Assembly: GCF_016428875.1 (NCBI RefSeq)
Contig: NZ_JAELTO010000009.1
Coordinates: 1 to 59,559 of the forward strand
DNA length: 59,559 nt
Source of the DNA: Xylophilus sp. ASV27
GTDB taxonomy: Bacteria; Pseudomonadota; Gammaproteobacteria; Burkholderiales; Burkholderiaceae_C
Direction: 5' to 3'
The translations under genes were made by a program, and so were the position numbers. Positions 8,936 through 18,031 of this stretch are shown here, piece after piece; position 1 is the stretch's first letter, and every line of letters starts with the position of its first letter. Below the pieces are notes generated by a model. The model was not told the origin of the DNA. It did not search any database and was given only the letters and a program-made list of their open reading frames with translations.

Positions 8936-9349
8936 TCAGCGCATGGGCATGGACATGGCCGGCGCCATGGCCGGGGCCGGCGCACGCCGGTCGATCTCGG
9001 CCTGCAGGGCGCGGATGCTGCCCTGCACCTGCTGCAGCGTGGCGGCGCTGTCGGCGGCCTGCGACTTGGTTTCGGCCACGCGGGCATCGGCCTCGGCCTC
9101 GGCGGCATAGCGGCGCGCCATGTCGTAGTCCTTGTCGGTCATGGCCTTCTCGGCCATCACCCACTTGTCGCGGGCGCGCTGCAGTTCCACGGGTGCGTTG
9201 GCCGCCACGTTGGGCTCGGCCATGACGCGGTTCAGCGTGGTGCGGCTGACGGCCATCTGATCGGTGGGCGGCGGCGTGGACGAGCACGCCGCGAGGGCGC
9301 CCAGCGCCAGTGCGGCGCTGGCAGTGCGGATGAAGGTAGCGGTCTGCAT
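8936..9349 (-). CDS. Small DUF4398-domain lipoprotein
   Basis: Predicted lipoprotein of 137 residues. The signal peptide MQTATFIRTASAALALGALA precedes a lipobox Cys (LAACSS), then comes a helical DUF4398 region with VSRTTLNRVMAEPNVAANAP and KAMTDKDYDMARRYAAEAEA. It closes with a Met/Pro/Ala-rich tail. It resembles the N-terminal half of the OmpA-family protein encoded just downstream, suggesting duplication and a shared envelope complex. AGGAGG lies before the ATG at 9349. Confidence 0.85.
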   Translation of the reverse strand: MQTATFIRTASAALALGALAACSSTPPPTDQMAVSRTTLNRVMAEPNVAANAPVELQRARDKWVMAEKAMTDKDYDMARRYAAEAEADARVAETKSQAADSAATLQQVQGSIRALQAEIDRRAPAPAMAPAMSMPMR

Positions 9350-9523
9350 GGTGAGGAGTCCTCCTGTCGTTGGATGAGTGCGGCCTGCCGGCGGCAGCGT
9401 TGCTGCTGGGCTGCCGAATGTTGGCGGGCGGCCCGGCGCGGCGGCGTAGGCGCAGCGCAGCACAGGAAGTGGGCGCAGGCTGACGATGGCCGTAGGCGCG
9501 CGGTGGCGCTGCGGGCATCGAAC

Positions 9524-9590
9524 GCTACCAAAACAATAGCTTGAAACCCAGGAAATTCCTGGGATGGAGGGTGATTCTTCTCAAACCAAC
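9524..9590. repeat. Copy 2 of the dyad repeat
   Basis: GCTA-N9-TAGC at 9524-9540, a 6-base spacer, then a perfect dyad CCCAGGAA-A-TTCCTGGG at 9547-9563 and a T-rich tail. Same architecture and spacing as the other three copies. It sits between divergent genes. Confidence 0.75.
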
Positions 9591-9817
9591 CTCGCGCGGC
9601 CACTTGCTCTTCAGGCTCTGCAATCGCCGGCCTCTGCCAATTGGGTCCATGGAGGTAGCTCCTCATCCTCAGCTGCACAAAAAAACACCAGAGCAGGTTG
9701 AACACCTGGCTCACTTTCGCTTCACCGCCATCTCCAGAAAACGGGCACAGGCTCCGTCGGAGCCCCCCGGGGTTAACCCTCGCGCGCTGGAAGCCGCTCG
9801 TCTCTATACTTCATTTC

Positions 9818-9851
9818 GTTCCGTATTCGAATCTTTTGTTTCGTATTCAAA
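9818..9851. promoter_or_regulatory. Tandem operator-like motif upstream of the ABC/monooxygenase cassette
   Basis: Two 14-base copies, GTTCCGTATTCGAA (9818-9831) and GTTTCGTATTCAAA (9838-9851), lie in direct orientation exactly 20 bases apart, two helical turns. The first contains TTC-N7-GAA, and each copy is a partial palindrome, as expected for IclR-family sites. An IclR gene ends the same cassette. They end 28 bases before the GTG start of the binding-protein gene. Confidence 0.5.
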
Positions 9852-9879
9852 ACGAATAACCTTTTGTTGTGAGGTTCCC

Positions 9880-10947
9880 GTGACACATCACCTGCCAGTC
9901 CGCCGGCGCTTGAGCGGCGTGCTCCCTACCGCAGCACACCTGATGGCGGTACTGATCTCGACGGGCAATCCGATCTCTGCGCAGGCACAGGTGCAAGCGC
10001 ATTCGGGCGAAGACAGATGCACGGATGTGAATCTGACGACGCCGCCCTCTCAGCCCGTACGGATTCGCTATGGCCTCACGGGCGGGGGCGAAGAGCCGCT
10101 GGCCCTGCTTTGGGCAGACAAGGAGAACTACGCGGGCAACGGGCGCTTCTATCAACTCGAGCCGCAGAAATACGCTTCCAACGACCGCATGACGGCCGTG
10201 CAGGCGGGGCAACTCGATGCAGGCTCGATCAGCCTGACTGCGCTGATCACCAGCGTGCGAGTCGGGGTGGACCTTCGGGCAGTCGCGTCCATCGTCGAAA
10301 CGAGCGAGCAGGACAACCAAGGCGCCTTTGTCGCCATGCGCGACAGTGGCATTGACGCTGCCGCTCAGTTCAAGAACAAGCGGATCGGCTTCTACGGCCC
10401 GAACACCATCAGCGAGTACTGGATCAAGAGCGCACTGCGCCGCGCCGGCTTGAATCCCGCCGAAGCTCGATACGTGTCGCTGCCGCCGCCGGCACAGGAG
10501 CAGGCGCTGAGGAATCAGCAGATCGACGTTGCCTGGCTGTCGCGCCAATTCCTGGCAAAGGCTGAGAAGACTGGTGGCATCAAGGTCGCGCTACGCCCGA
10601 TGCAAGCGACAGAGCAGGCGCATCCGAGCACTCTGGTGTTCTTCACGCGCCAGTTCGTGGACGCTCATCCGCAAGCCTTCTGCGCTTGGCGCAATGACTA
10701 CCAGAAGGCGCTGCAGAACTGGCGCGGCGGACGTCCCGAGTTGTATGCCAAGCTCATCGCAGCCAACTACCTGACGCCCGCCGCGGCTGACGCAGGCCCC
10801 GATGGCGGCAGGGCCGAGGGCGGGCGGATCAACGTTGGCGACGTCCAGGCGACCATCAAGGACATGGTCGGCGTGGGGTTCCTCCCGGCGGCGAGAACCG
10901 TTCCTGCGGAGGACCTGCTGATGAAGGGCTATGCGCTGCGCAGATAG
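9880..10947 (+). CDS. ABC transporter substrate-binding protein, NitT/TauT (SsuA-like) family
   Basis: Periplasmic binding protein, first gene of an importer cassette. A long, weakly conserved leader ends near SAQAQ (about residue 36). The type II binding fold follows: a ligand-approach segment AVQAGQLDAGSISLTALITSV, FKNKRIGFYGPNTISEYWIKSALRRAGL (about residues 165-195) and SLPPPAQEQALRNQQIDVAWL. The GTG start at 9880 has GTGAGG upstream and gives 355 residues; the frame continues upstream without similarity. Family members bind sulfonates, nitrate, pyrimidines or aromatic acids. The adjacent monooxygenase suggests an aromatic or heterocyclic acid, by inference. Confidence 0.85.
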   Translation: MTHHLPVRRRLSGVLPTAAHLMAVLISTGNPISAQAQVQAHSGEDRCTDVNLTTPPSQPVRIRYGLTGGGEEPLALLWADKENYAGNGRFYQLEPQKYASNDRMTAVQAGQLDAGSISLTALITSVRVGVDLRAVASIVETSEQDNQGAFVAMRDSGIDAAAQFKNKRIGFYGPNTISEYWIKSALRRAGLNPAEARYVSLPPPAQEQALRNQQIDVAWLSRQFLAKAEKTGGIKVALRPMQATEQAHPSTLVFFTRQFVDAHPQAFCAWRNDYQKALQNWRGGRPELYAKLIAANYLTPAAADAGPDGGRAEGGRINVGDVQATIKDMVGVGFLPAARTVPAEDLLMKGYALRR

Positions 10948-11004
10948 CGCCAACCGCACTTGGCATTCCCGCATCACCGGTCATCGCAGCAACCCGCTAA
11001 TTTC

Positions 11005-11763
11005 ATGCTCAGCGTCAACTCCGTCATCAAGAAATTCAAGCGTGGAGCGCATGTCGTCCACGCCCTCGGCCCCGTCAACCTCCAGATCCGTCAGGGCGAG
11101 TTCGTCACCATCCTTGGTCCCAGCGGCTGTGGCAAGACGACGCTGTTGCACATGCTGGGCGGCTTTGAAACACCCACGTCCGGGAACGTGGAGATCAGCG
11201 GTCAAGCGGTGACTGCGCCGAGCCGCAAGCTGGGAATGGTGTTTCAGGAGGCGACGCTGTTTCCCTGGAAGACGGTGCTGCAGAACATCGCCTGGCCCAT
11301 CGAGCAGCGCGGCATTCGGCGCGGCGACGCACTCGAGATGGCGACCGAGTACCTCGACAAGGTCGGCCTGCATCGTTTCGGAAAGGCCTATCCCAGCGAA
11401 CTGTCGGGCGGCATGCGCCAGCGCGCCGCGCTGGCTCGAACGCTCGCGATGCAACCGGAGGTGCTGCTGATGGATGAGCCTTTTGGAGCCCTGGACGCAC
11501 AGACGCGCGAGGAGATGCAGGAGGAACTCACCCGTGTCTGGCAGACGTCCGGGCTGACGGTTGTGTTCATCACGCACGACATCCCGGAAGCGATCTTTCT
11601 TGGCGACCGGGTCGTCGTGCTTGGCGGCAAACCCGGCACGGTCATGGAGGACTGCGTCGTCGAGTTGCCTCGCCCCCGCACCAACGCGACCAAATCGCAC
11701 CCCAAGGTGCTGGAGTACCGCAGCCACCTGTGGGACCTGATCCGGCGAGCTTCGACGGCCTGA
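11005..11763 (+). CDS. ABC transporter ATP-binding protein, NitT/TauT type
   Basis: Cytoplasmic ATPase of the importer, 252 residues. Walker [10 protein letters not shown] (near residue 38), Q-loop [10 protein letters not shown], signature [13 protein letters not shown], Walker [13 protein letters not shown], and switch His in FITHDIPEA are all present, so it should be catalytically competent. The ATG at 11005 is chosen because similarity begins there; a TTG 15 codons upstream is possible. It ends three bases before the first permease, giving a tight operon. Confidence 0.92.
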   Translation: MLSVNSVIKKFKRGAHVVHALGPVNLQIRQGEFVTILGPSGCGKTTLLHMLGGFETPTSGNVEISGQAVTAPSRKLGMVFQEATLFPWKTVLQNIAWPIEQRGIRRGDALEMATEYLDKVGLHRFGKAYPSELSGGMRQRAALARTLAMQPEVLLMDEPFGALDAQTREEMQEELTRVWQTSGLTVVFITHDIPEAIFLGDRVVVLGGKPGTVMEDCVVELPRPRTNATKSHPKVLEYRSHLWDLIRRASTA

Positions 11764-11766
11764 GCG

Positions 11767-12549
11767 ATGCGAAGACTCCACTCCAATGAACGCGCCGGCC
11801 TTTGGCCGGTCACGCTGGCGTTCCTTCTTCTCGTTCTGTGCCTCTGGGAGCTTGCCAGTCGCCGCGCCGGCTCGCCGGACTACTTTCTAGGTCCGATTGA
11901 AATTGTCAACGCTGCCGTCGTGAAGCTCGTCCACGGCAATGTGCTTGAGCCCGCGCTTCGCAGTAGTTCCAGGGCCTTCGGGGGATTTTTCCTGGGAGGA
12001 GCCTTTGGTGTGGCACTCGGACTGCTGTCCGGCGTATCACGCACGGTTCGCAATCTGTTCGATGTGCCTCAGGCATTTGTCCATGCCATTCCGAAGATCT
12101 CGCTGTTCCCGGCCGTGGCGGTTTGGCTGGGTTTCACCGATGCCAGTCGCATCCTCATCATAGGCCTGAGTTGCTTCTTTCCCGCCTACCTCAACGCCAT
12201 GAGCGGTGCATTGGGCATCAATTCCCGCTACCTGTGGCTGTGCAGGAACAACGAAGTCTCGCGGCTGCGCACGTTCCTCCAGGTGGTTCTGCCCGCGAGC
12301 CTGATGCGCACGATGGTTGGACTGCGAATCAGCCTGATGGTGGCATTCATTCTGATGGTGGCCACCGAAGTCGTCGGGCATTCGGACGGGCTGGGAACCA
12401 TCGTCATGGAGTCCTACCAGGAGGGCGACTACCGGCAGATGTACGCCGCGATCCTGTTCATCGCCCTGGCGGGCTATCTCTCCAATCTTGCATTGGAATC
12501 CGTCGCGCGCAGGCTGTGCCGCGGCCAAGCCATGGAATTCGGAGGCTGA
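11767..12549 (+). CDS. ABC transporter permease (SsuC/TauC-like), first of two
   Basis: Inner-membrane permease of 260 residues with about six hydrophobic helices and the BPD_transp_1 fold. The cytoplasmic coupling segment that docks on the ATPase is near RNNEVSRLRTFLQVVLPASL (residues 160-180). Typical landmarks HAIPKISLFPAVAVWLGF and VATEVVGHSDGLG are conserved. It is followed by a second, clearly paralogous permease after three bases, so the channel is probably a heterodimer. Confidence 0.9.
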   Translation: MRRLHSNERAGLWPVTLAFLLLVLCLWELASRRAGSPDYFLGPIEIVNAAVVKLVHGNVLEPALRSSSRAFGGFFLGGAFGVALGLLSGVSRTVRNLFDVPQAFVHAIPKISLFPAVAVWLGFTDASRILIIGLSCFFPAYLNAMSGALGINSRYLWLCRNNEVSRLRTFLQVVLPASLMRTMVGLRISLMVAFILMVATEVVGHSDGLGTIVMESYQEGDYRQMYAAILFIALAGYLSNLALESVARRLCRGQAMEFGG

Positions 12550-12552
12550 GCA

Positions 12553-13317
12553 ATGACGACCTCGAAGACGGCCGCCGCACGGTCCAAGCTGGGCGGCATC
12601 GTTCTCATGCTGGCGGCCTGGCAACTCTTCGCCATGCTCAGCGACACCCGCATGTTCCCGGGCCTGGACGCGATCGGCCTGCAGCTTATCGCCCTGATCT
12701 CCAGCGGAGAACTGCTGGACGCTGCCGGGTCGACCCTCTCCAAGGGAGCCCTGGGATTGGCCATCGCCACCGGCCTGGGTTCCGCCATCGGCATGGCCTG
12801 CGCACGCAATCGGGTGATTGATGCGGCGCTGCATCCGATCATCTCCTTTCTATACCCGGTGCCCAAGCTGGCGCTGTATCCCGTCGTCATTCTCGTGTTC
12901 GGACTGGGCGCCTCATCCAAGGTGGTTCAGGTCGCGCTGGAATGCTTCTTCCCCCTCTTCGTGCAGATGTACGCGGGAGCACGCTCAGTGCCCAAGAACA
13001 TGGAGTGGCTGGCGGCCAATAACGAACTGAGTGGGCCGCGTTTCGCCGAAGACGTGCTTCTGCCGACGATGCTGCCCTTCCTCCTCACCGGCTTGCGCGT
13101 GGCAACGCCCATCATGCTCATCGTCATGTGCGTGACCGAGTTCGTGGGGGAATCTCGCGGGCTTGGAGCGCTGATTGTCCAGTACTCATCCTATTTCGAC
13201 ACCGCCTCTGCCTTCGCGGTCGTCATGTTCTTCGGTCTGCTCGGATTGGCCGCGGATCGCCTGATTGTCTTTGCAAGAACCCGTCTCGTTCATTGGGAGC
13301 GAGGCGGTCAACTTTGA
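12553..13317 (+). CDS. ABC transporter permease (SsuC/TauC-like), second of two
   Basis: Second permease of the same importer, 254 residues, six predicted transmembrane segments. Landmarks parallel the first one: YPVPKLALYPVVILVFGLG, NNELSGPRFAEDVLLPTMLP (coupling helix) and CVTEFVGESRGLG. Two different permeases instead of a homodimer is a variation seen in some importers of this family. The monooxygenase gene starts 14 bases downstream, so uptake and oxidation should be co-regulated. Confidence 0.9.
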   Translation: MTTSKTAAARSKLGGIVLMLAAWQLFAMLSDTRMFPGLDAIGLQLIALISSGELLDAAGSTLSKGALGLAIATGLGSAIGMACARNRVIDAALHPIISFLYPVPKLALYPVVILVFGLGASSKVVQVALECFFPLFVQMYAGARSVPKNMEWLAANNELSGPRFAEDVLLPTMLPFLLTGLRVATPIMLIVMCVTEFVGESRGLGALIVQYSSYFDTASAFAVVMFFGLLGLAADRLIVFARTRLVHWERGGQL

Positions 13318-13331
13318 TCCAAGGAGTCAAC

Positions 13332-14879
13332 ATGAGTTTGCAAGAGCGCGACGTCGTGATCGTCGGCGCAGGATTGGCGGGGTTGTCCACCGCCGTGTTT
13401 CTGGCACTCAATGGCGTGCAGCCGCTGCTGGTCGAGCGCAACGCCTCGACGTCGGTGCTTCCGAAGGCGCGAGGGCAAAACCCCATCACGATGGAAGCCA
13501 TGCGGGTGGCAGGCGTGACCGATGCCATCATGGCCGCAAGGCCACCAGGACGCCCTGGCATCACCTCGAAGGTCTCCGAGAGCATGACCGGCAAGGTGTT
13601 CTACGACCACGTAGCGCATCGGCCGGACTTCTCGAAGTTTTCTCCGGAAGTTCCTGGCATGGCCAGCCAGGCTCGCGCCGAAGAGGCCTTGCTGCGCAAA
13701 GCCCTGGAGCTCGGCGTGGAGGTGTGGTTCGAGTGCGCATGCGAGACCCTCGTTGAAGACATCGACCACGTCGATCTGCAACTGCGCCGGCTCCCTTCGG
13801 ATGAGTTGACGAAGGTGCGCTCGAAGTATGTCGTCGCGGCCGACGGAATTCGTGGCGGCATCGCCGCGCAACTGGGCATCGGTTCGCATGGATTGGGTCA
13901 TCTGAAGTCGGTGACCGCGGTGCGCTTCAATGCCGACCTGTCGAAGTGGGCAGGCGACAACGCCATGACAATCCACTACGTCAAGAACCCGCAACTGCCA
14001 GATGGGTCAGGCATTCTCGTGAGCACCGACTACACGAACCAATGGGTAGCGAACTTCTCCGCCGATTCCGCACGGGAGATCGAAGCGACCAGAGCTTTGA
14101 TCCGCCTTCTGGTGGGGGTGCCGGACCTCGAATTCGAGATTGCCGGAGAGACTACCTACAACTACTCGCACCGCATTGCCGACAAGCTGTGCACGTTGCG
14201 CGTATTCCTCACCGGCGATGCGGCACACGTGATGCCGCCTACCGGTGGACAAGGCGGAAACACCGCCATGCAGGACGGCTACTACCTCGGTTGGAAGCTG
14301 GCACATGTCCTTAAAGGACTGGCCGGACCCGCGCTCTTGCAGACCTATGATGCAGAGCGCAAGCCCTACGCCGAAATCGTGTGCACGTGGCAAGCGGCCA
14401 ATCTTGCGGAGCGTCGTGACATGAAAAACCTCGCGGCTCTGACGGGCGAGCCGATCGACCACGCCAAGATGATGTTCGGCTATGTCTGCCTGGAAGGCGC
14501 ACTGGTTCGTGATGCTGCGGACTCTGTGCCCACCGCGGCAGATCCCTTCGAGGATCCTGCACGCCCCACCGGCTCGCCCGGGGCGCGTGTGCCCTATGTG
14601 ACGCTGTATGCGGCTGGCGTGCCGATGAGCACTCGGGGCCTGCTAGGGCAGCACTTCCAGATCTACACATCGGATGCAAGCTTCGCCGAGCAAGCCGCGT
14701 CGATGGCGCGAGAACTTGGGCTGGAGCAGAAGGTCGTGGTGGTCGACTCGGTCGAGCCGCTCGGCGCGCGCCGGAATCAGAGCGTGCTGGTGCGGCCGGA
14801 CGGGATCGTGGCTTGGCGCGGCGCTGCTTCACGCAGCGCGCTTTCGAACGCGTACCGCCAGATTCTGGCGCGCCAGTAG
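13332..14879 (+). CDS. FAD-dependent aromatic-type monooxygenase (FAD_binding_3 family)
   Basis: Flavoprotein hydroxylase of the phenol/PHBH-like class, using NAD(P)H and O2. Residues 8-38 form the FAD dinucleotide motif (VVIVGAGLAG ... VERN). The second FAD motif GDAAHVMPPTGGQGGNTAMQDG is near residue 295. The C-terminal 120 residues (from about 395) resemble the thioredoxin-like domain of PheA/TfdB-type enzymes and end with a VLVRPDGIVAWRG segment typical of that group. AAGGAG precedes the ATG at 13332. Longer upstream open frame overlaps the permease and is rejected. The substrate is unknown; neighbours suggest a small imported acid. Confidence 0.9.
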   Translation: MSLQERDVVIVGAGLAGLSTAVFLALNGVQPLLVERNASTSVLPKARGQNPITMEAMRVAGVTDAIMAARPPGRPGITSKVSESMTGKVFYDHVAHRPDFSKFSPEVPGMASQARAEEALLRKALELGVEVWFECACETLVEDIDHVDLQLRRLPSDELTKVRSKYVVAADGIRGGIAAQLGIGSHGLGHLKSVTAVRFNADLSKWAGDNAMTIHYVKNPQLPDGSGILVSTDYTNQWVANFSADSAREIEATRALIRLLVGVPDLEFEIAGETTYNYSHRIADKLCTLRVFLTGDAAHVMPPTGGQGGNTAMQDGYYLGWKLAHVLKGLAGPALLQTYDAERKPYAEIVCTWQAANLAERRDMKNLAALTGEPIDHAKMMFGYVCLEGALVRDAADSVPTAADPFEDPARPTGSPGARVPYVTLYAAGVPMSTRGLLGQHFQIYTSDASFAEQAASMARELGLEQKVVVVDSVEPLGARRNQSVLVRPDGIVAWRGAASRSALSNAYRQILARQ

Positions 14880-14891
14880 CACGGGCCTTCC

Positions 14892-15806
14892 ATGTCCAGA
14901 ATACTTGTGACCGGAGCGTCCGGGCGAATAGGACGCCACGTGGCACGCCGGCTGCGCGCGCAGGGCCATCCGCTGCGCCTGTTGGCTCGCCCGGAGGAAG
15001 CCGAAGGGCTCTTCCGATCTGAATGCGATGACGTCGTTGCGGGTGACTTCAACGATCCGCACTGGATGTCGCAGGCCTTTGACGGGGTGGACGCGGCCTT
15101 CATGTATGCACCGGCGCCAAGCGCGAGCGCGGCGGTGTTTGCGGCGGCTCGGGCTTGCTCCGTGCAACGGATCGTGATGCTTTCGTCGGCTTCGGTCGTC
15201 AAGGCACCACCCGGCCCGAATCCAATTGCCGAGCGGCATCGGATTGCCGAAGCGGCGGTGAAGGCCGCGGGATTCGAGTTCACCTTCATCAGGCCGGACA
15301 CCATGGCTTCGAACTGCCTGCAATGGGCGCGAAGCATCCGCGAGGAAGGCCGTGTCTACACGGCGTGCCCCGACTCGATGCGCAATCCGGTGCACGAGGA
15401 TGACCTCGCGCTGCTGGCCGCGCTGGCGCTGGAATCGAACGTGCACATCGGGCGCGCCTATTTCGTCACCGGCCCGCAGGTACTGCGCGTGCGAGATCAG
15501 TTGGACATCATCGCGGAACAACGGGGCACGGCAATCGGGTGCATTTGCATCGAAGAAGAGGAAGCGATGACGCGCAGCATGCAGGCTCAGCCCGGCATGT
15601 CGCGCCTCGCTGCACAGCGATTGCTGGACTACCTGAAGAAATCGGTGACCGTCAGGCCGGACGTCAGCGATGAGTTCCTCGAAGCAACGGGCCGCGCTCC
15701 CCGGCCCTTCGTCGAATGGGTCCGAGATCATCTGAACGCCTTCCGCAGTTCAACTGAGGTTTCAGACGGTACAGCCAGTCCTCTCATGAAGCGAGGTGTG
15801 TCATGA
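14892..15806 (+). CDS. NmrA-like / atypical SDR NAD(P)-binding protein
   Basis: Rossmann protein of the NmrA/atypical extended SDR family. ILVTGASGRIGRHVARRL at the N-terminus is the TGxxGxxG dinucleotide motif, and MLSSASVV with RPDTMASNCLQWA replaces the classical YxxxK active site, as in NmrA and quinone-reductase-like members. Members may reduce quinones or sense NAD(P) redox state. It starts 12 bases after the monooxygenase, so it may reduce the hydroxylation product, for example a quinone; this is inference. The 304 residues are normal. Confidence 0.82.
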   Translation: MSRILVTGASGRIGRHVARRLRAQGHPLRLLARPEEAEGLFRSECDDVVAGDFNDPHWMSQAFDGVDAAFMYAPAPSASAAVFAAARACSVQRIVMLSSASVVKAPPGPNPIAERHRIAEAAVKAAGFEFTFIRPDTMASNCLQWARSIREEGRVYTACPDSMRNPVHEDDLALLAALALESNVHIGRAYFVTGPQVLRVRDQLDIIAEQRGTAIGCICIEEEEAMTRSMQAQPGMSRLAAQRLLDYLKKSVTVRPDVSDEFLEATGRAPRPFVEWVRDHLNAFRSSTEVSDGTASPLMKRGVS

Positions 15807-15956
15807 AACTCTGAAGCCCCGGCTCCGCTCCATTCGCGTCAACCCGTCGGATACCGCCGTAGGTGTGTGCGGGGTGGTCGCACGCCCCCAAAAGTGTGTT
15901 GGGCCTCAGCCCTCACGGCAAGGCTTTGCTCGGCCCAAAAAACGAAAGAGAGACAA

Positions 15957-17006
15957 ATGAAACTGCAACGCGCGCTGAGTGCCGGCGCACTCGCCATGAT
16001 GGTCACACCGCTTCACGCCCAATCGAATGTACAGCTGTTTGGCATCGTGGACACGATGCTGTATCACAAAGAGCTTGCAAGCCAGCCATCCGCCCACTCG
16101 GATCGACTGGATGGCGGCGGTATGAACACTTCGTTCGTAGGGTTTCGCGGCACGGAGGACTTGGGCGGTGGATTGCGTGTCCGCTTCGAGCTCAGCTCAT
16201 TCTTCCGCAGTGATACGGGCCAGTTTGGTCGAAGCGATTCCGATCCATTCTTTTCTCGTTCGAGCTGGGTTGGCCTCCAAGGTGGGTGGGGGTCATTCAG
16301 CATGGGGCGCCAGACAACCCTCAGCTTCACGAACATGTGGAAGCACAACGCCTTCGGTGCTTCCTCCTCGTTCAACCCCAGCTTCTTGCACAACTATCTT
16401 TCCAGCGTCACGCAGCCCCTGTTGACCGGCAGTGGAGCAACTGACTCAGCCTGGAACAACGCCATAAGCTACGAGACGCCCGACATTGGCGGGATGAGCG
16501 GTTCTATCCACTATGCGCCGTCGGAATCGAGCACCGCCGGCAGGCGCGCCGGGGCATCGCTTTCGTTCACGCGCGGCGCGTTTTCCGCAGGGTTGGTCGG
16601 GGAGCGTATCGACAGTATGTCGCTCAACTACGCAGCGCCGCCCACAGTCGCGCTCATGCGCGAGTCGCGGCTATGGAATCTGGGGGCATCGTACGACCTC
16701 AAGTTCATCAAGCTATACGCCCAGATGATCAGTACACGCCTGAGCAGTCCCACGAGCGATGTTGATCTCGACACGGTAACCGTCGGAGGCGCGCTGCCAG
16801 CAGGTCCAGGCAAGATCCTCGCCTCCTATGGTCAGACATCGAGATCACAGACCCGGCAGGCGGAGGTGAAGCGCCGGACCCTTTCGCTGGCCTACGACTA
16901 CAACTTGTCGCGACGCACGGATCTGTATTTCGTCTTCATGCATGATGCGTTGACCAGCACGTCGAGCGGCAATGGATATGCGGCAGGCATTCGGCATCGC
17001 TTCTAG
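15957..17006 (+). CDS. Gram-negative trimeric porin
   Basis: Outer-membrane diffusion porin of the beta-proteobacterial Porin_4 family, 349 residues. A signal peptide ends at LHAQ (about residue 21) and is followed by the classic first strand SNVQLFGIVDTMLYH. GFRGTEDLGGGLRVRFELSS, SSWVGLQGGWGSFSMGRQ and the terminal GYAAGIRHRF, with a C-terminal Phe for BAM recognition, are all diagnostic. GAAAGAGAG precedes the ATG. Within this cassette it is probably the substrate-specific outer-membrane entry point. Confidence 0.93.
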   Translation: MKLQRALSAGALAMMVTPLHAQSNVQLFGIVDTMLYHKELASQPSAHSDRLDGGGMNTSFVGFRGTEDLGGGLRVRFELSSFFRSDTGQFGRSDSDPFFSRSSWVGLQGGWGSFSMGRQTTLSFTNMWKHNAFGASSSFNPSFLHNYLSSVTQPLLTGSGATDSAWNNAISYETPDIGGMSGSIHYAPSESSTAGRRAGASLSFTRGAFSAGLVGERIDSMSLNYAAPPTVALMRESRLWNLGASYDLKFIKLYAQMISTRLSSPTSDVDLDTVTVGGALPAGPGKILASYGQTSRSQTRQAEVKRRTLSLAYDYNLSRRTDLYFVFMHDALTSTSSGNGYAAGIRHRF

Positions 17007-17096
17007 GCGGCGCATCCACAAGCGCGGCGAGGCGTTCATTGAAGGCTGCTCGCGGGGTGCAAAAATTAGAATTCACCTCGATCCCAATTCACACCC

Positions 17097-17972
17097 ATGG
17101 TCCCCAAGAAACAAGAGCAGTTGCCTTCGGAAGGCGCAGGCCCGATGAGTGAGGAGGCGCCGCCGCCCGCAAAAGACCCCTACTGGGTCGACGCCCTGGC
17201 GCAGGGGTTGGCCGTTTTGCATGTTTTCGATGGCGATCGACCTGCCTTGACGCTGTCCGAGATAGCCGCAAGCCTCGGCTGGAGCAGAACCAAGCCGTTT
17301 CGTTTCGTGCACACGCTTGAGAAGCTGGGGTACCTCGCGCGTGACGAATCAGGGCGGGCGTTTCGCCTGACGAGCAGATCGATGCAGTTAGGCTTTGCAT
17401 ACCTCAGCCGTGTCCCACTGGTCGAGCTGGCGCAGCCGGTTCTCGATCGGCTGCGCACGCAGGTGGCTGCATCGGCCCACTTGGCAATCCTAGAGAGCAG
17501 CGAAGTGGTGTACATCGCCCAGGCGAGGGTCAAGTTGCCCACGGCGATCAACATCCATGTGGGGTCGCGCCTACCGGCCTACGCTACGTCCATTGGGCGC
17601 ATCCTGCTTGCCCACCAGTCGGAGGATGCACTCGACGAGATCATCGGCGCGCAGCCACTTCAAGCGCACACTGCGAAGTCAACGGTAGACCCCAAAACCC
17701 TTCGGCGCAACTTGAGGCAGGCGCGCGAGCAAGGCTTCATCTTCAATGACGGGGAATTCCAGGAAGGCATCCGATCAGTGGCGGCAGCCATACTGGATGC
17801 GCGCGGAAATGCCGTTGCCGGAATCAACGCAACCGCAACCTCCTACGTGTTCGATGACGAAACAGTCGCGACCGTTGTAATTCCAGCCGTGTGCAGCGCC
17901 GCCATGGAATTGAGTCGTTCACTCGGTTTCGCTGAGCGCGACAAGGAAGCCGGGGCCCTGCCTCACGCCTGA
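17097..17972 (+). CDS. IclR-family transcriptional regulator
   Basis: Ligand-responsive DNA-binding protein of 291 residues. A winged helix occupies about residues 38-95 (ALTLSEIAASLGWSRTKPFRFVHTLEKLGYL). The IclR effector domain (about 110-280) has RLPAYATSIGRILLA and the family's FNDGEFQEGIRSVAAAI. Such regulators commonly control aromatic catabolic operons. It is 90 bases after the porin and probably acts on the repeated motif at 9818-9851. The ATG at 17097 has no strong ribosome site; a second ATG at codon 17 is possible. Confidence 0.92.
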   Translation: MVPKKQEQLPSEGAGPMSEEAPPPAKDPYWVDALAQGLAVLHVFDGDRPALTLSEIAASLGWSRTKPFRFVHTLEKLGYLARDESGRAFRLTSRSMQLGFAYLSRVPLVELAQPVLDRLRTQVAASAHLAILESSEVVYIAQARVKLPTAINIHVGSRLPAYATSIGRILLAHQSEDALDEIIGAQPLQAHTAKSTVDPKTLRRNLRQAREQGFIFNDGEFQEGIRSVAAAILDARGNAVAGINATATSYVFDDETVATVVIPAVCSAAMELSRSLGFAERDKEAGALPHA

Positions 17973-17978
17973 GGCAGG
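17957..17978 (+). terminator. Hairpin overlapping the iclR stop codon
   Basis: A perfect 9-base stem CCTGCCTCA / TGAGGCAGG with a CGCC loop spans the stop codon (TGA at 17970). There is no T-run, so it may be a transcript-end stabiliser rather than a full intrinsic terminator. Confidence 0.45.
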
Positions 17979-18031
17979 CCTTCACTGGCGAGCTATTTGC
18001 TCCCTCAGAAGGGCACCCATGATGGGCGCAC

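Larger units (their letters stand above)
9350..9879. other. 530-base divergent intergenic region
   Basis: This stretch separates the minus-strand lipoprotein from the plus-strand ABC cassette. It holds a repeat copy (9524-9590), a short hairpin GGCTCC-gtc-GGAGCC (9750-9764) and a directly repeated operator-like motif (9818-9851). Open frames crossing it have no recognisable protein similarity. It marks the left edge of a less GC-rich block. Confidence 0.6.
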
